DNA of 64,000 bases from Aselliscus stoliczkanus (taxonomy: Eukaryota > Chordata > Mammalia > Chiroptera > Hipposideridae), in the NCBI GenBank assembly GCA_033961575.1, contig CM066727.1, positions 149,219,434 through 149,283,433 of the forward strand, written 5' to 3'. Shown one piece after another: positions 12,384 to 23,400 of the stretch. Within the stretch, counting starts at the first letter, position 1. Each line of letters opens with the position of its first letter. Below the pieces are notes generated by a model, which saw only the letters and a list, made by a program, of their open reading frames with translations, was not told the DNA's origin and did no database searches. The position numbers and the translations under genes were made by a program.

Positions 12384-12968
12384 CACTCACCAGATCAATT
12401 TTGTGACTCAATTGGGTTGCTGCAGTTCACAAGTAGGGGTGTCATTATTGAAAGTCTAGCCAACCCTGCAAATGCATGACCTGAAGACGAGTGCTTCCTT
12501 AAATTTTGCACCCTAGTCTAGGCTATGTAAAGTAGATGTAATTATTGTCTCCATTTGAGGGGTTGCCATAAAGTGGAAAGAGACCCAAACCAGATTTGCC
12601 TCTAAATTCTGAGTTCTTTTCATGACATCACTGTGTCCCCATTGGTGCAATCAATTAGAGAGGATGACAATAAATATTGTTTTCCTACCAGTATTTGTTC
12701 CTTATCTTCCTACCCCCGAAAGGAGGCAACATTGGAGACTGCATTCACTCCTCCCCTCCTCTTGCCAAAGTTTTGGGGAGCTTGGACCTTCTAAGACCCT
12801 TAGATGCTGAAGCCTGAATTTAGCCACTGTCTGCAGGCAGCATAGGCACCTGGGAGCACATACAAACTGCATATACCGCAATCCTAAGACAGATTCCCTG
12901 CTGGTCATCTCCACCCCTGCTCTCCTTCCTTTTCAATTCACTGCCTTTCAGACGCAGTAAACATATAC

Positions 12969-12995
12969 GCACACACACACACACACACACACACT
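12969..12995. repeat. AC dinucleotide microsatellite
   Basis: About 13 AC units. Confidence 0.9.
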
Positions 12996-13089
12996 AGCTC
13001 TCTCTTTGTGGAGCTAATATCCCCAAACCCAGGGACCCCTATGTAGGATGGAGGCCCTGTTGCCTTCTTCATGTCTCGTTTATTCTGGG

Positions 13090-13340
13090 CCATAAAAATA
13101 GTGCCTAACATTTACTAGTGCCAGGCACTGTTCTAAGCCTTCACATGTATTATCAGATTTCACTCTCACAACCTTATGAGTTAAAACTATTATTTGTTCC
13201 ATTTTACAGATGACAGAACAAAAGCACAAAGGGTAAATCACCCAGAGCTGTGCAGTTATCACTGTTGGCAGGATTTGAACCCAAGCAGCCTGTCTCCAGA
13301 GTCCCAGTTCTTAACTGGTACCCTGTTGCCTGACTGGGCC
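13090..13340 (-). repeat. MIR SINE (reverse orientation)
   Basis: TGCCAGGCACTGTTCTAAGC, CATTTTACAGATGACAGAAC and GGATTTGAACCCAAGCAGCC in the reverse MIR order. Confidence 0.85.
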
Positions 13341-13747
13341 AGACACCCATGCACTCTTGGACACACATGCCCATCCACATGGGGTGTCAGGGGGAGGAGC
13401 TGGATTCTGGGAATCAGTTCAGGCACCAGGGGGCAGCATAAGCCTAGCTTTGGCCCCTCAGTCCCGCCCTGTCTAGGGTGACAGGGGAGTAGAAACCTCC
13501 TCCCACCTCCCAAGTTTCCCCAAAGACCACCCTTTCCACAAACCTTGTCTCTCAGGTTTGGGAGTGTGAAGGCCTCTCTGGGTCCCTTGGCTTCCTTCAG
13601 CTCTTCCTCCAGCAAAAGCTGCAGAAACCATCCACGAGTTATGATGACTCAGAAGCTGAGCAAGCCTTGCGTATATGTGTGTCTCCTTGTAACTGCATGT
13701 GGTTCTGAGTGCTGACATGTCTATAAGCCTGCCCGCACGTGTATAAG

Positions 13748-13791
<44 letters not shown>
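13748..13791. repeat. TG dinucleotide microsatellite
   Basis: A pure run of about 21 TG units upstream of the STAT6 promoter. The Cys-Val 'proteins' read from it are artefacts. Confidence 0.95.
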
Positions 13792-13792
<1 letters not shown>

Positions 13793-14039
13793 TCTTGTGG
13801 CCAGGGAAGTTGTGCATGTGTGTTTTTTTCTGGGTGTGTCTCACTCAGTGTTTACCTCAGAAACAGGAACTTCACCAAGGCTGCACAACAGATTTATATT
13901 CCAACTTGTCCCTTGGGAATGTGCAGGCAGCAACTTCAGCTTGTGCCGGCTCCCACCAGGGTCTGAGGAATAGTGCCCTGTGAGGAGGGGGCAGAGACGG
14001 TCTGTCTGAGGCACTCCTGGAGTCTTCCAGAATTCTGAG

Positions 14040-14530
14040 CTTGGGGTCCCCCTACTCCCTCCCATCGGTGGAAACCCGACCTCTAAAGCTTTCTCTGCCA
14101 AGAAGGGAGGGGGACCTAGGCGTTACGACTTCAAGTTCCCCGCTGCTTTTCAGGGTCCTCCACTGGAGGGAGCAAAGAGCCCAGAGAGATTTGCTTTCCC
14201 AGAGGCCCCAAGGAGCCCAGTCCCTCGGAAGCCCAAACCCTGGGGCCCCTTCAAAAGTTTGAGTATGGGAGAGGAAAATGGGGGGGACATCTCTTTGCTT
14301 AATATTAGGTGACTTTCTGGAGGAAAGTTTATCGCTTTTGAGGAAACAGAGTAAATGGGGATCAGCCTCCTCTCCAGCCTGGCCCCAGGACCCTGAGCCG
14401 CGGTCCTGGCTCCCCCCACCCGGCACAGGAGGCACGTATGCTCACCCCACTTTCTTCCTCTTCCTCCTCCAGCCTACTTTCTCTTCTCTGTGTCGTCAGA
14501 GCTCCAGGGAGGGACCTGGGTAGACAGAGA
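14040..14530 (+). promoter_or_regulatory. STAT6: Probable STAT6 core promoter region
   Basis: Directly upstream of the inferred first exon. It is pyrimidine-rich (a run of CTTCCTC units at 14450-14480), has no obvious TATA box, and is followed by an ETS-like GCCGGAAAC near the expected start. CpG content is modest rather than island-like. The call rests on position relative to exon 1. Confidence 0.45.
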
Positions 14531-14770
14531 AGCCGGAAACAGCGGGCTGGGGCAGCCACTGCTTACACTGAGGAGGAAGGACAGGAGAGGATTTTGTGTG
14601 TGTGTGTGTGTTTGTGTATGTGTGTGTGTGTGTCCTTTTTCTTTTTGGTGGTGATGGCGGAGGGCAGGTGCTAGCAGGGCCAGCCCTGAACTCGCTGGAC
14701 AGAGCTACAGACTCATGGGGCCTGGCAGTGCCCGCTGAGAGAGGGAGACGACAGCAGAGGGGTTACCAAG
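14490..14770 (+). other. STAT6: STAT6 non-coding exon 1 (5' UTR) with TG repeat
   Basis: From memory this matches the start of STAT6 mRNA: a CCGGAAACAGCGGGCTGGGG stretch, an interrupted TG repeat (about 14595-14632), and a segment around AACTCGCTGGACAGAGCTACA. It ends TTACCAAG followed by GTGAGG, a strong donor at 14771, which would join the acceptor ending at 17441. The left edge (transcription start) is not visible and is set loosely; a start near 14530 is equally possible. It holds two short upstream reading frames: ATG 14618 to TAG 14674, and ATG 14715 to the TGA about seven codons later. An in-frame TGA at 14687-14689 closes the STAT6 frame upstream. Confidence 0.75.
14595..14632. repeat. 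STAT6: TG repeat inside STAT6 exon 1
   Basis: Interrupted TG run (TTTG and TATG interruptions) in the 5' UTR. A length-polymorphic GT repeat in exon 1 is a known feature of human STAT6. Confidence 0.85.
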
Positions 14771-17441
14771 GTGAGGGGATGGTTCCAATGAAGGGAAGGG
14801 GGGGGCCTCTGACTATCAGTGTATGGGGAGGGGGTGTGAAATAATTAGCGGGGGTTGGGGGCTCCCAGGATCCTTCCCTGGGCGGGGTAGATGGTCCCCA
14901 AGAAATTGTTTCAGCTGGTGTTAGGAGCTGGTGGTATTGGGTTTGGGCAGTTTCGAATCGCAGAGGAATCTGCGATGGGTACAGGCCCAGCACTCCCACC
15001 TCCCCTTCATGGGTCACTTTTCCACATCCCTGCCCCCGCACCTTCAGGGACAAGTAAAGACTGGGAAAAGAAGGCAAGGTGGTGTCCCTCTCTGCCTGCT
15101 GGGTGTGTGTGGGGGGGAAGTGGCTGCCCCTCCCTAGAAGGTTGATGCCAGAGGGCAGTGGGTTTTTGACAAAGCCCCTGTCCTGTTCCCCCATCCAGGT
15201 TCCTGTTCAGGAACTGGGGGATAAGTGAGCCCCAGATATAGACCTCATGGTGCCCCAGAGGAGGGGGAATTTCCCCCTCAAAACTGCTCCACGCTTGGCT
15301 GCTGTAGACGCCGAGATTTCCCAGCGGCGCGGTGTTAACCCTCCTCGTGCTGAACTGGCTCCGCCTCCTGCACCCTCTCCCCGCCCCCACCGCCACAAAC
15401 ACACATTGGGCAACTCAGAGAAGCTCTTTCGACTTTTGATCCTGTGGTCTTACGGTCAGAAATGTAGGGGCTGAGGTGATCACGTTTAGGCCACGAAGTG
15501 GATGATAAGAACACTGCCTGGACGTCGAGCTTTTCTTCCCGGTTGGGAAGGAAATACTGGCCCCACCCCGTCATGTTGTGGCTCCTCCGTGTTTCTTTCT
15601 GTCTTTAGAGGCCTTGAAGCAGGTGGTGCTTCTGTTCTGACAAGCCAATCGACTCAGCCTTGTTATTGGGTGGAGATGGGGGAAAGTGTGGCCTCCTGAT
15701 GTCTGGGGATGGAATGGGGAAGGAGATTTGAAGCTAGGGCCAGGCCAGGAGACTGGTCCCTCAACACCAGGATATAGGAGAAAGGGGGGGTTGCCTATGG
15801 CTTAAAGATAAGAATGGCCTCAGTCCTCAACAGGGTAAGGATAGTCAAAGGTCTGAGCACCAAGAGAAACCAGAACAGAAGAGAGGAGAGAGGAATGGAG
15901 TCCTCTCTTGAACTTCAAAGACAGACCAAAAGGTGCCTCCCAAAAAAGAAGGGTAGAGAAAGGCAGGAGGTGGAAGGATTCTGCTTTTGGGAGAAAAGAG
16001 CTGGAGAGAGCAGTGCTGGGATTGGGGAGGAGAGGCAAGAGGGCAAGAAGATTCTAATTTTGGGAAAAAAGAGCTGGGGAGGACTGGAACTGGGGGAATA
16101 GGTCTTGAAGCAGGAGTCTCCAGAGAAAGGGATCCCCTATTCTCCATCTCTTTGGGAGTCCTGGGAGAAGGGAGAGGCTAAAAGCACAACAGGAGGATTT
16201 GGGGTTACTGGGTTGGGGTATGCCCAGGGAGTTTCCAACCCCTTCCTCCCCCTCATCCCTGGGAGAGGGACATTACGAGAAACATGAACTGAGAGACCAC
16301 TGGTTTACCTACCCCATCCTGCAACCCACCCAGAAATGGGACCACAACCCTCTCCCCTACTTCTCCCATCTCCTCCTTTCCACTCCCTCTTTTTTTCTTT
16401 GTCCTGGCCTTCTAGCCACACCTCTACCTTCCTCTCCCCCTCTTCTAGGCTCTTCACTCCAGGCTTATTAACCACTTTTTCTTCATTCTCTCTCACCTTC
16501 TTGCTGAGTTCTCTCTACTTTCCCCTTTGCTTGTTCACCCTTCTTCAACTCCCATTCCTCAGCACACTCCTCTTAAGATGATGGGATTTGGGTCTGGAAG
16601 GGATCCTAACAGTACAATATGGTGGTTAATCCCTATTCAGATTCAAATCCTGATTTCTAACTTGCTTGCTGAGTGGCCTTGGCAAGTTAGAGAACCCTCC
16701 TGAGACAGTTTCTTCATCTATAAAAGGGGATAATTATATATTTTAAAAATTGTTGTGAGGCTCTAATGAGCACTTACATAGTAAGTGCTTAGTAAATGGT
16801 CGCGATTATTGTTCTACATCCTCTTCATCATCTAGCTGACTAGTTTTCAAATGATTTCATGGAGACTTGGAATTTTGAGGGGTTTCTCAAGGACACCTTT
16901 GGGGTCGAGGACGTGGGGAGAGACATTTAGAAGCAGCAGAGTTCCAGGCCTACCATAGTTGCCTTCAACAGAGAAACTCCAATTTTATACCTTTTATGTA
17001 ATTGGGATTCCACAGATTAAAATTGTCTACTGCGTTAAAAAACTTGGAAAGTTCTGCACTTAACGAAGCCTCATATTTTATAGATGAGAAGACTGAGGCC
17101 TACAGAGGGAGCTTCCTTGCCCACAGTACCAAAGCCAGGTCTACAGATGCAACCTACATCCCCTGCCTTCTCTCAGAGAGCTTTCTGTACTGCCTGATCT
17201 CACCTGTCTCCCCACCGCTCTGGCTGCAGCTCACTTCTTCCCACCCCATCACCCCTGTGTCTACCACTGAGGGATCCCCTTGTCTCAGGCACTGACCAAA
17301 GATGTCCCTAGTTTGAGGTGGTCTGGCTGTGAGTGGTGGTGGGGATGGTCTCTGGGAGGGCTGTCTACAGCTCCCCTCCCACCACCAGAACATAGGCCAC
17401 CTTTCTTGGGGACCTCTCAGTGTCCTATTCCTTTCCTCCAG
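14771..17441 (+). other. STAT6: STAT6 intron 1
   Basis: From donor GTGAGG to the acceptor TTTCCTCCAG. It includes a CpG-containing patch at 15240-15400 and purine-rich then pyrimidine-rich stretches at 15850-16560. A MIR copy lies at 16620-16820. No exon seen; an alternative first exon near 15250-15420 is possible but unproven. Confidence 0.65.
16620..16820 (+). repeat. STAT6: MIR SINE
   Basis: CAGATTCAAATCCTGATTTC, then GCCTTGGCAAGTTAGAGAAC and AGTAAGTGCTTAGTAAATGG in MIR order, in STAT6 intron 1. Confidence 0.8.
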
Positions 17442-17462
17442 ATGCCCTCCAAACACCAGGTC

Positions 17463-20400
17463 ATGTCTCTGTGGGGGCTGGTCTCCCAGATGCCCCCAGA
17501 AAAACTGCAGCGGCTCTATGTTGACTTTCCCCATCACCTGCGGCATCTCCTGGGTGACTGGCTGGAGAATCAGCCCTGGTGAGTTCTGGTTGCCCTGTGC
17601 TGGTCCCCCATGTCCTCTCCACCCATTTTCCCTTTCATTAGACTTTCTCTCCTCCATTTTGGGACTTGGGACCCATAATTTCATGCTTGGTGGCCTAGAC
17701 TTAGCAAGGAGTCTGTGCCGCATCAAATAGACTACGCATGTTGACACATGGAGTCCCCTACCGTCTTAGGAAGCTGAACCAAAGAGGTGGGAGGTCAGGG
17801 ATGGGGCAAAGGCACGTCCCATCACAGCTGGAAGATTTGGGGAACAAGAGGCATGATAAAGGCTGCAGAGGACGTGGATGGAGAATAGGATGGGAAGGAG
17901 CCACTGAGCTGTTTGCTGTGGGGTGGAGGGTCAGTAGAGCTGGGGAAGCCCTGACCCAAGGCCTCTTCATCCTGATCTTCCCACAGGGAGTTCCTGGTCG
18001 GCTCAGATGTCTTCTGCCACAACATGGCCAGCACCCTACTTTCTGCCACTGTCCAGCACCTTCAGGCCTCTGCCAGAAAGCAGGGGGAGGGGAGTGCCAT
18101 CTTGCAGCACATCAGCACTCTGGAGGTGGGGGCAGGAGGGGAGGGGACAAGGCTGGAGTGGGGCTGGAGTGGAACTGGGGTGAACATTGAATGCTGGAAG
18201 AAAATTGGCTGGATACTGGAAGCAAATTGGTGTTCCTGTCGTTAGCTGTTCGCTAGCATGCAAATTAGATTTTAAAAGCATGCAAATGCATGAAAGCTTC
18301 AGGAGTCTACAGTTATATTACCTTTCAGTCCATGTGTGAATAGGGGTGGGAGGTTGAAGGAGGAGACTGATGTGAGTAAGAGCCAGGCTAACCCTGTCCA
18401 TCATCCTTCATTCCTATAGAGCATATATCAGAGGGACCCCCTGAAGCTGGTGGCCATTTTCAGACAAATACTTCAAGGAGAGAAAAAAGCTGTTATGGAA
18501 CAGGTATTGTGATACCCAACCTCCCACCCCAACTCAACTCCCTGGAACGTTAGCCTGAGCCATGAGAAACTAGGAGGAATTCAGGAAAGGCTCAGTGTTC
18601 TAGTCCCAGGATGAACCAAGGAAGTTCTTAGGGTCAGTCAGAGTGAATAAACCCCAAGCCAAGCTCAGGGAAGCTTCAAATGAGGGACTGAGGTCTATGG
18701 AAGAGTAGAAGTTTTATCTCTGGAAGATTCCAAAAGGTCAGGAAAAACAGTCAAAGGGGAGTCGAGGGAAGTGGCATGGCAGAAGGCATCCCTTTAGGGA
18801 GTGGAGGCCGAGTGGAGAGAAATCAGCAGAATATTACAATTCAACTCTTGGCGTCTGTCCCTCCTGTGCAGTTCCGCCACCTGCCAATGCCCTTCCACTG
18901 GAAGCAGGAGGAACTCAAGTTTAACACAGCCCTGCAGAGGCTGCAGCACCGAGTGGGGGAAATTCACATTCTCCAAGAAACCCTGCAGCAGGGGACTGAG
19001 GCTGGCCAAGGTGGGAACCTGGGCCTGGAGCCCTAAGAGGGTTCTGGGGAGTGTGTGGGAGTGATTCCCTAATGGACCTCAACCTTGACTTAACCTCAAA
19101 TCTATCTGTACCCCCTGATTTCTGCCCTTACCCTCAGTGTCTCTGCACAGCTTGATACAAACCCCTGCCAATGGGACTAAGCCAAGTGAGGTGAGTAATG
19201 GACTGAGAGGTGGAGATTGAGTTCAAAGTACAATCTTTGAGGACTCTCAAATCTGTGGAGGGATGGAGATTAGACCTCAGAGGAGACAGACTGAGGTGGC
19301 GTAAGGGAATGGCAGAGAGGTGAGAAAGATAGCCCTACCTCAGGAGAGCTGGGTGAGGAGGCAGCATGTGGCCCTGGCTCAGGCCCTCCCTGCCCGCAGG
19401 CCCTGGCCTCGTTGCTGCAGGATACTGTCGGGGAGCTGGAGGCTGTCCAGGCCCTGGTGCTGAAGAGGATCCAGATTTGGAAACGGCAGCAGCAGCTGGC
19501 AGGGAACGGTGCCCCCTTTGATGACAGCATGACGCTACTACAGGAGAGGTGGGGGCAGGGTTGATGGGGAATGGAGTGTAATGGGGTGGGTACCTGCTGT
19601 CTATGCTGGTGGAACCACATGTGTGAGAGAAAAAGCCAGGTGAGAGGGTCTTGGAGTGGGCCAAGCCTCAGAGAAGCCAGTCCCAGCAGAGCTATGCACA
19701 CTGTTGTTCAGGCCGCATCCTGTACAAATACTCGCACCACCTACCCAAGGGGGCACAGCAGGAGTTCATCCAACCCATGCTTCTCTCTTCAAGCCTCGTG
19801 CCCAGGAGAATAGGAAGCCTTTCTCCATTTGACTTATTGGGCAAGGCACCTCTCAGTTGGCGCAAAAGCACCATATGTGCTGGCAGCTGACCTGAGTATC
19901 AAAGCCCTGGGGAAGAGGCAGCTGGGTTTCTACAGGGGATCCAGTCCCTGAGAAGGAACCTCCTATCCAGAGTCAAGGCAGGTCCCAGAACCCCTTCAAC
20001 CCAGGCATCTTGCAACCATACCCATTGCCTATCCCACTCCTCCACATATACTATCCTGCTTTCTTCCAGGGTTTAAGGGTAGGGTGTCTGGGCTGGAGTA
20101 GGTAGCCTAAATCCTGTGCCCCCTGACCACTGTCCTGTCCTGCCCCCAGGTGTGAGAGCCTGGTGGACGTTTATTCTCAGTTGCAGCAGGAGGTGGGGGC
20201 AGCTGGTGGGGAACTTGAGTCCAAGACTCGAGCAGCACTGATAAGCCGGCTGGATGAAGTCCTGCGAACCCTCGTCACTAGGTATGCCCCTCGCCTGGCA
20301 GCCCCCAAGGAAGGAAGAGGGTGAGAATTGTGGGGAGGGCACCAGGAGGGACCCAGCTGCTAATGCCTCTTTTGTCCCCCTGACTCCTCCCAGCTCTTTC

Positions 20401-23400
20401 CTGGTAGAGAAGCAGCCCCCTCAGGTTCTGAAAACTCAGACCAAGTTTTCTGCTGGGGTTCGATTCCTGCTGGGCCTACGGTTTCTGGGGGCCTCCTCAG
20501 CCAAGCTTCCACTGGTCAGGGCCGACATGGTGACTGAGAAGCAGGCGAGGGAGCTGAGCCTGCCCCAGGGGCCCGGGGCCGGAGCGTAAGCCGGGGCTGA
20601 AGAAGGCCTGTTGGGGTGTGGAGGCCGGAGGAGCCCAGGGGACTGGCACCTCCCAGAGCTGTGTGATGGGGAGGGCCGTGGGATGATCAAGGAAGAGGAA
20701 GGGGAGGGATCCATCAGCGCTGGAATGGGGTGAGGGCAGCATGATTTGGCCAAGATGGGATGCCTCCCTTAAGAACCCAAGTGGGGAGATGGAGATTTGG
20801 AGCCAGAAGACCATGCCATTCACCCAGTGACTCAAGCTCCTCCCCATACCTGGTCCAGCCCACTCACTCTCTGATCTCCCCTGGCAGAGAAAGCACTGGG
20901 GAAATCACCAACAACACCGTGCCCCTGGAGATCAGTGTTTCTGGGAACTGTTGCTCTGCCCTGTTCAAGAACCTGGTGAGGGCTTCAGGGAAGAGCAGGC
21001 AGGGAGGGGGTAAGGGTCCTCAGGCTATGGGACTCTCCTTGGAAAGGGTGTTGGGAGCCCAGGAATCTCTGTCCTCAGTCCCACTATCCCTCACCTTACC
21101 CTTCAGCTTCTGAAGAAAATCAAGCGGTGTGAACGGAAGGGCACCGAGTCTGTCACGGAGGAGAAGTGTGCTGTGCTCTTCTCCACCAGCTTCACTCTTG
21201 GCCCCAACAAACTCCCCATCCAGCTCCAGGTGAACTAAACCCCCAGCCCTGCCCAGTCTGGGGCCCCAGGGCCCCCTCTATGCCACACACTGGGGCCCAG
21301 TATCCTCACTCCTTCTTCATGACAGCCCCATACTCTGTGTATCTGGGAGGCATGTACATTGGGGCCAAGGTGAGCAGGGACGAGCAAGAGCATGGAGTGC
21401 ATGTTCAGGGAATAACAGTGTAATAGCTACACGCACCTTTTTATAGACCAGGGCACTGTTTTAAGTGACACACTCACACAAGGTTCTCATAATATTATGA
21501 GGAGGTTAGTATTATTACTAACCTCATTTTACAGATGAGGACATTGAGACATGGAAAGATTGAGAAATTTGCCCAGGTCACACAGCTACTAAGTGTTGCA
21601 GCTGGCATGTGGAACCTGGAGGTCTGGCTCCATAGCACTGACTCATAACCACTTCTCCATCGCAAGGCCCTAACTGAGCTTCAGAAAGCATTTGACAACA
21701 TGCTATAAGCTTTTAACTATGTTGTGTGAGTCCAATAGCTTTCCCCTAAGAAGCAACCCCTAAGGAAGCCCCTTGCCCTAATAAGAAGAACCCCCTCTCC
21801 TCATCCCATTCAGGCCCTATCTCTGCCACTGGTGGTCATCGTCCATGGCAACCAAGATAACAATGCCAAAGCCACCATCTTGTGGGACAATGCCTTCTCT
21901 GAGATGGTGAGGAAAGACCTGGAATCGGGGGTACAGGGGCAGAGTGGCCTCTAACATGGGGGATGGGGTACAGGCTGGTGGGGTGGCAGGTATGTTTAAA
22001 TGTAAGTGACCTTAACTTCTTCTCATGGACCTGCTTTCATACTTTTGACCTCTTTTCATACCAGTCTTAACTATCATGTTGTAGCACCCTGCACTACTGT
22101 TGGAAAAGCACGATCTTTGTGAGCAAGCTCAGAGGGACAACACTTGGGAGGGGAAGTGGGAAGAATGAAGGCCCCTCCTGAGGAAGAATGGGGGTGATAG
22201 CCTGGGGCACCCTCTCCTTCCCCTTTCACCCCAGGACCGTGTGCCCTTTGTGGTGGCTGAGCGGGTGCCCTGGGAGAAGATGTGTGAAACTCTGAATCTC
22301 AAGTTCATGGCTGAGGTGGGGACCAACCAGGGGCTACTCCCAGAGCACTTCCTCTTCTTAGCCCAGAAGATCTTCAATGACAACAGCCTCAGCATAGAGG
22401 CCTTCCAGCACCGTTCTGTGTCCTGGTCACAGTTCAACAAGGTCATTCCCCTGTCCTTCAGACTTCCCAACCCCAAGCTCTTCATCTCCGGGGCTCTCAG
22501 GGCCTCCCCAACCTCTGCCCAGGGACCAACTGCTGGGCTTCTCACCATGCCCCATCATGTTCATCCTCTGTCAGGATGGGCCCAGGCTGGGAAACCTCTC
22601 CGCTCAGGGTCAGCCTGGAGGATGCATTCTTTGATCCCTCAGGTTTTGACCCTCTGTCCTCCCTCTTTACCAGTAACTTCTATGACTCACCCAGATTGTG
22701 TGTAAACACAGCTCTGATTCAAAACGACTTTGACCCATTGGTAAAATAGCTCCTACTGCAAAAACCGGGATGAAATCCCACAGGGACATAGACTAGTAAT
22801 ACAGCAACCATGTGTTGACAGTTTACTATATGCCAGGCACTGTGCTTAACATTTCATGTATGTTATCTCATTTAATCCTCCCAATACCCCTTCAAAGTGG
22901 GTACATTAGTATCCCCATTTTACAGACAAGGAACCTGATGCTCAGAGGGGTTAAGTAGTTTGTCCAAGTCTCCCAGCAGGTGAGTAGCATGGCTGGGATA
23001 GAAACCCACATTTTTACTTACTCTTAGCTACTATATTTTACTCCCTCCAAAATAAGATGGCTCAGAGCTGGGTGTGTTACAAGAACTGGGGAAAAAGGAG
23101 ATCTGGGTGTCTTGGTTGACCACCAGCTGGGTAAATGTAGCCATGTACTGCTCTCTTAGATAAAAAGGAAGAAGGAAAAACCCACACGACCAGAGGATGT
23201 ATTAGCAAAGGGAGCAGGACACTCACACCTGGCAGCCGCCTTCTCTGGACTCCACTTCTACCAGGCCTCATTAGGGATGAGTGGAGCACAGTTATGAGGG
23301 GCCCCAGCCCAAACTTCTTGGGCTAAATCCCAGCTCTGCCTCTCTCCGGCTGTGTGGACCTGGGCAAGTTATTTGACCTTTCTGGGCTTCCATTATCCGT

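Noticed and set aside
13739..13983. Several overlapping Cys-Val-rich open frames
   Set aside because: They are translations of the TG microsatellite in different frames.
1..14490. Search for LRP1 exon 1 or another gene in the left intergenic region
   Set aside because: No signal-peptide exon, CpG island or conserved frame was found; LRP1 should lie beyond the left edge.
22442..22705. Open frame running from STAT6 exon 13 into the intron
   Set aside because: A strong frame junction to 23651 ([14 protein letters not shown]) matches the family. The read-through is chance, though rare retention cannot be excluded.
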